A DNA stretch of 5,980 nt from Lacrimispora sp. 210928-DFI.3.58 (GTDB lineage: Bacteria > Bacillota > Clostridia > Lachnospirales > Lachnospiraceae). The DNA lies in NCBI RefSeq assembly GCF_020554865.1, contig NZ_JAJCIC010000077.1, forward strand, positions 1-5,980. The letters run 5' to 3'. Of the stretch, positions 5,976-5,980 are shown one piece after another. Position 1 is the first letter of the stretch; the number at the start of each line of letters is the position of its first letter. The translations under genes were made by a program, and so were the position numbers. The notes under the pieces are model-generated. The model was not told where the DNA came from. It did no database searches and saw only the letters and a program-made list of their open reading frames with translations.

Positions 5976-5980
5976 ATCAA

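Noticed and set aside
1..5980. CRISPR array, transposase, integrase or phage genes
   Set aside because: No regularly spaced repeats, terminal inverted repeats or recombinase motifs were seen on either strand. Apart from the tRNA-end relic, there is no sign of a mobile element.

Overview
The window looks like chromosomal DNA of a Gram-positive Firmicute, most likely a clostridial or Lachnospiraceae-type gut anaerobe. The reasons are the mid-range base composition, strong GGAGG-type ribosome binding sites, two TTG starts, consensus TTGACA/TATTAT promoters, a tRNA without an encoded CCA end, and a lipoprotein with a Thr/Glu-rich linker. The genus is inference; no species marker is visible. All protein genes run left to right.

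Layout. Positions 1-54 are the 3' part of a tRNA-Gly(GCC), followed by a rho-independent terminator (67-105). The next 240 bases hold no gene, but they contain a degenerate copy of the tRNA 3' end (218-238). A sigma-A-type promoter follows (273-301), with a perfect 9+9 inverted repeat (278-304) laid over it, which looks like a repressor operator. Transcription unit 1 (343-3498) encodes a small cysteine-rich protein, an SsuC/TauC-type permease, an ABC ATPase and an NMT1/THI5/SsuA-like substrate-binding lipoprotein. It ends at a long terminator hairpin (3512-3595). Transcription unit 2 (3661-5814) has its own extended -10 promoter and encodes a trimeric-type purine nucleoside phosphorylase and an MtaD-like amidohydrolase. 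The window ends in two tandem, nearly consensus promoters (5854-5882 and 5947-5975) behind an A-rich tract. This arrangement is typical of a ribosomal RNA operon, which probably begins just past the window edge.

How the genes work together. Unit 1 is a complete ABC importer for a small organic molecule of unknown identity; neither a thiamine riboswitch nor a biosynthetic gene reveals the cargo. Unit 2 forms a salvage pair. The deaminase converts an adenine nucleoside or thionucleoside to its inosine form, and the phosphorylase, which carries 6-oxopurine-specific residues, splits the product to hypoxanthine and a sugar-1-phosphate.

The most unusual gene is the first one of unit 1. Its 206 residues appear to align with a heavily shortened H-cluster domain of [FeFe]-hydrogenases: four cysteines fall in the right order with CP, PC and CxxxC contexts, while the proton-transfer cysteine and PCxxK lysine are absent. 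A stand-alone mini H-domain-like protein at the head of an ABC-importer operon is the best candidate here for something not well described.
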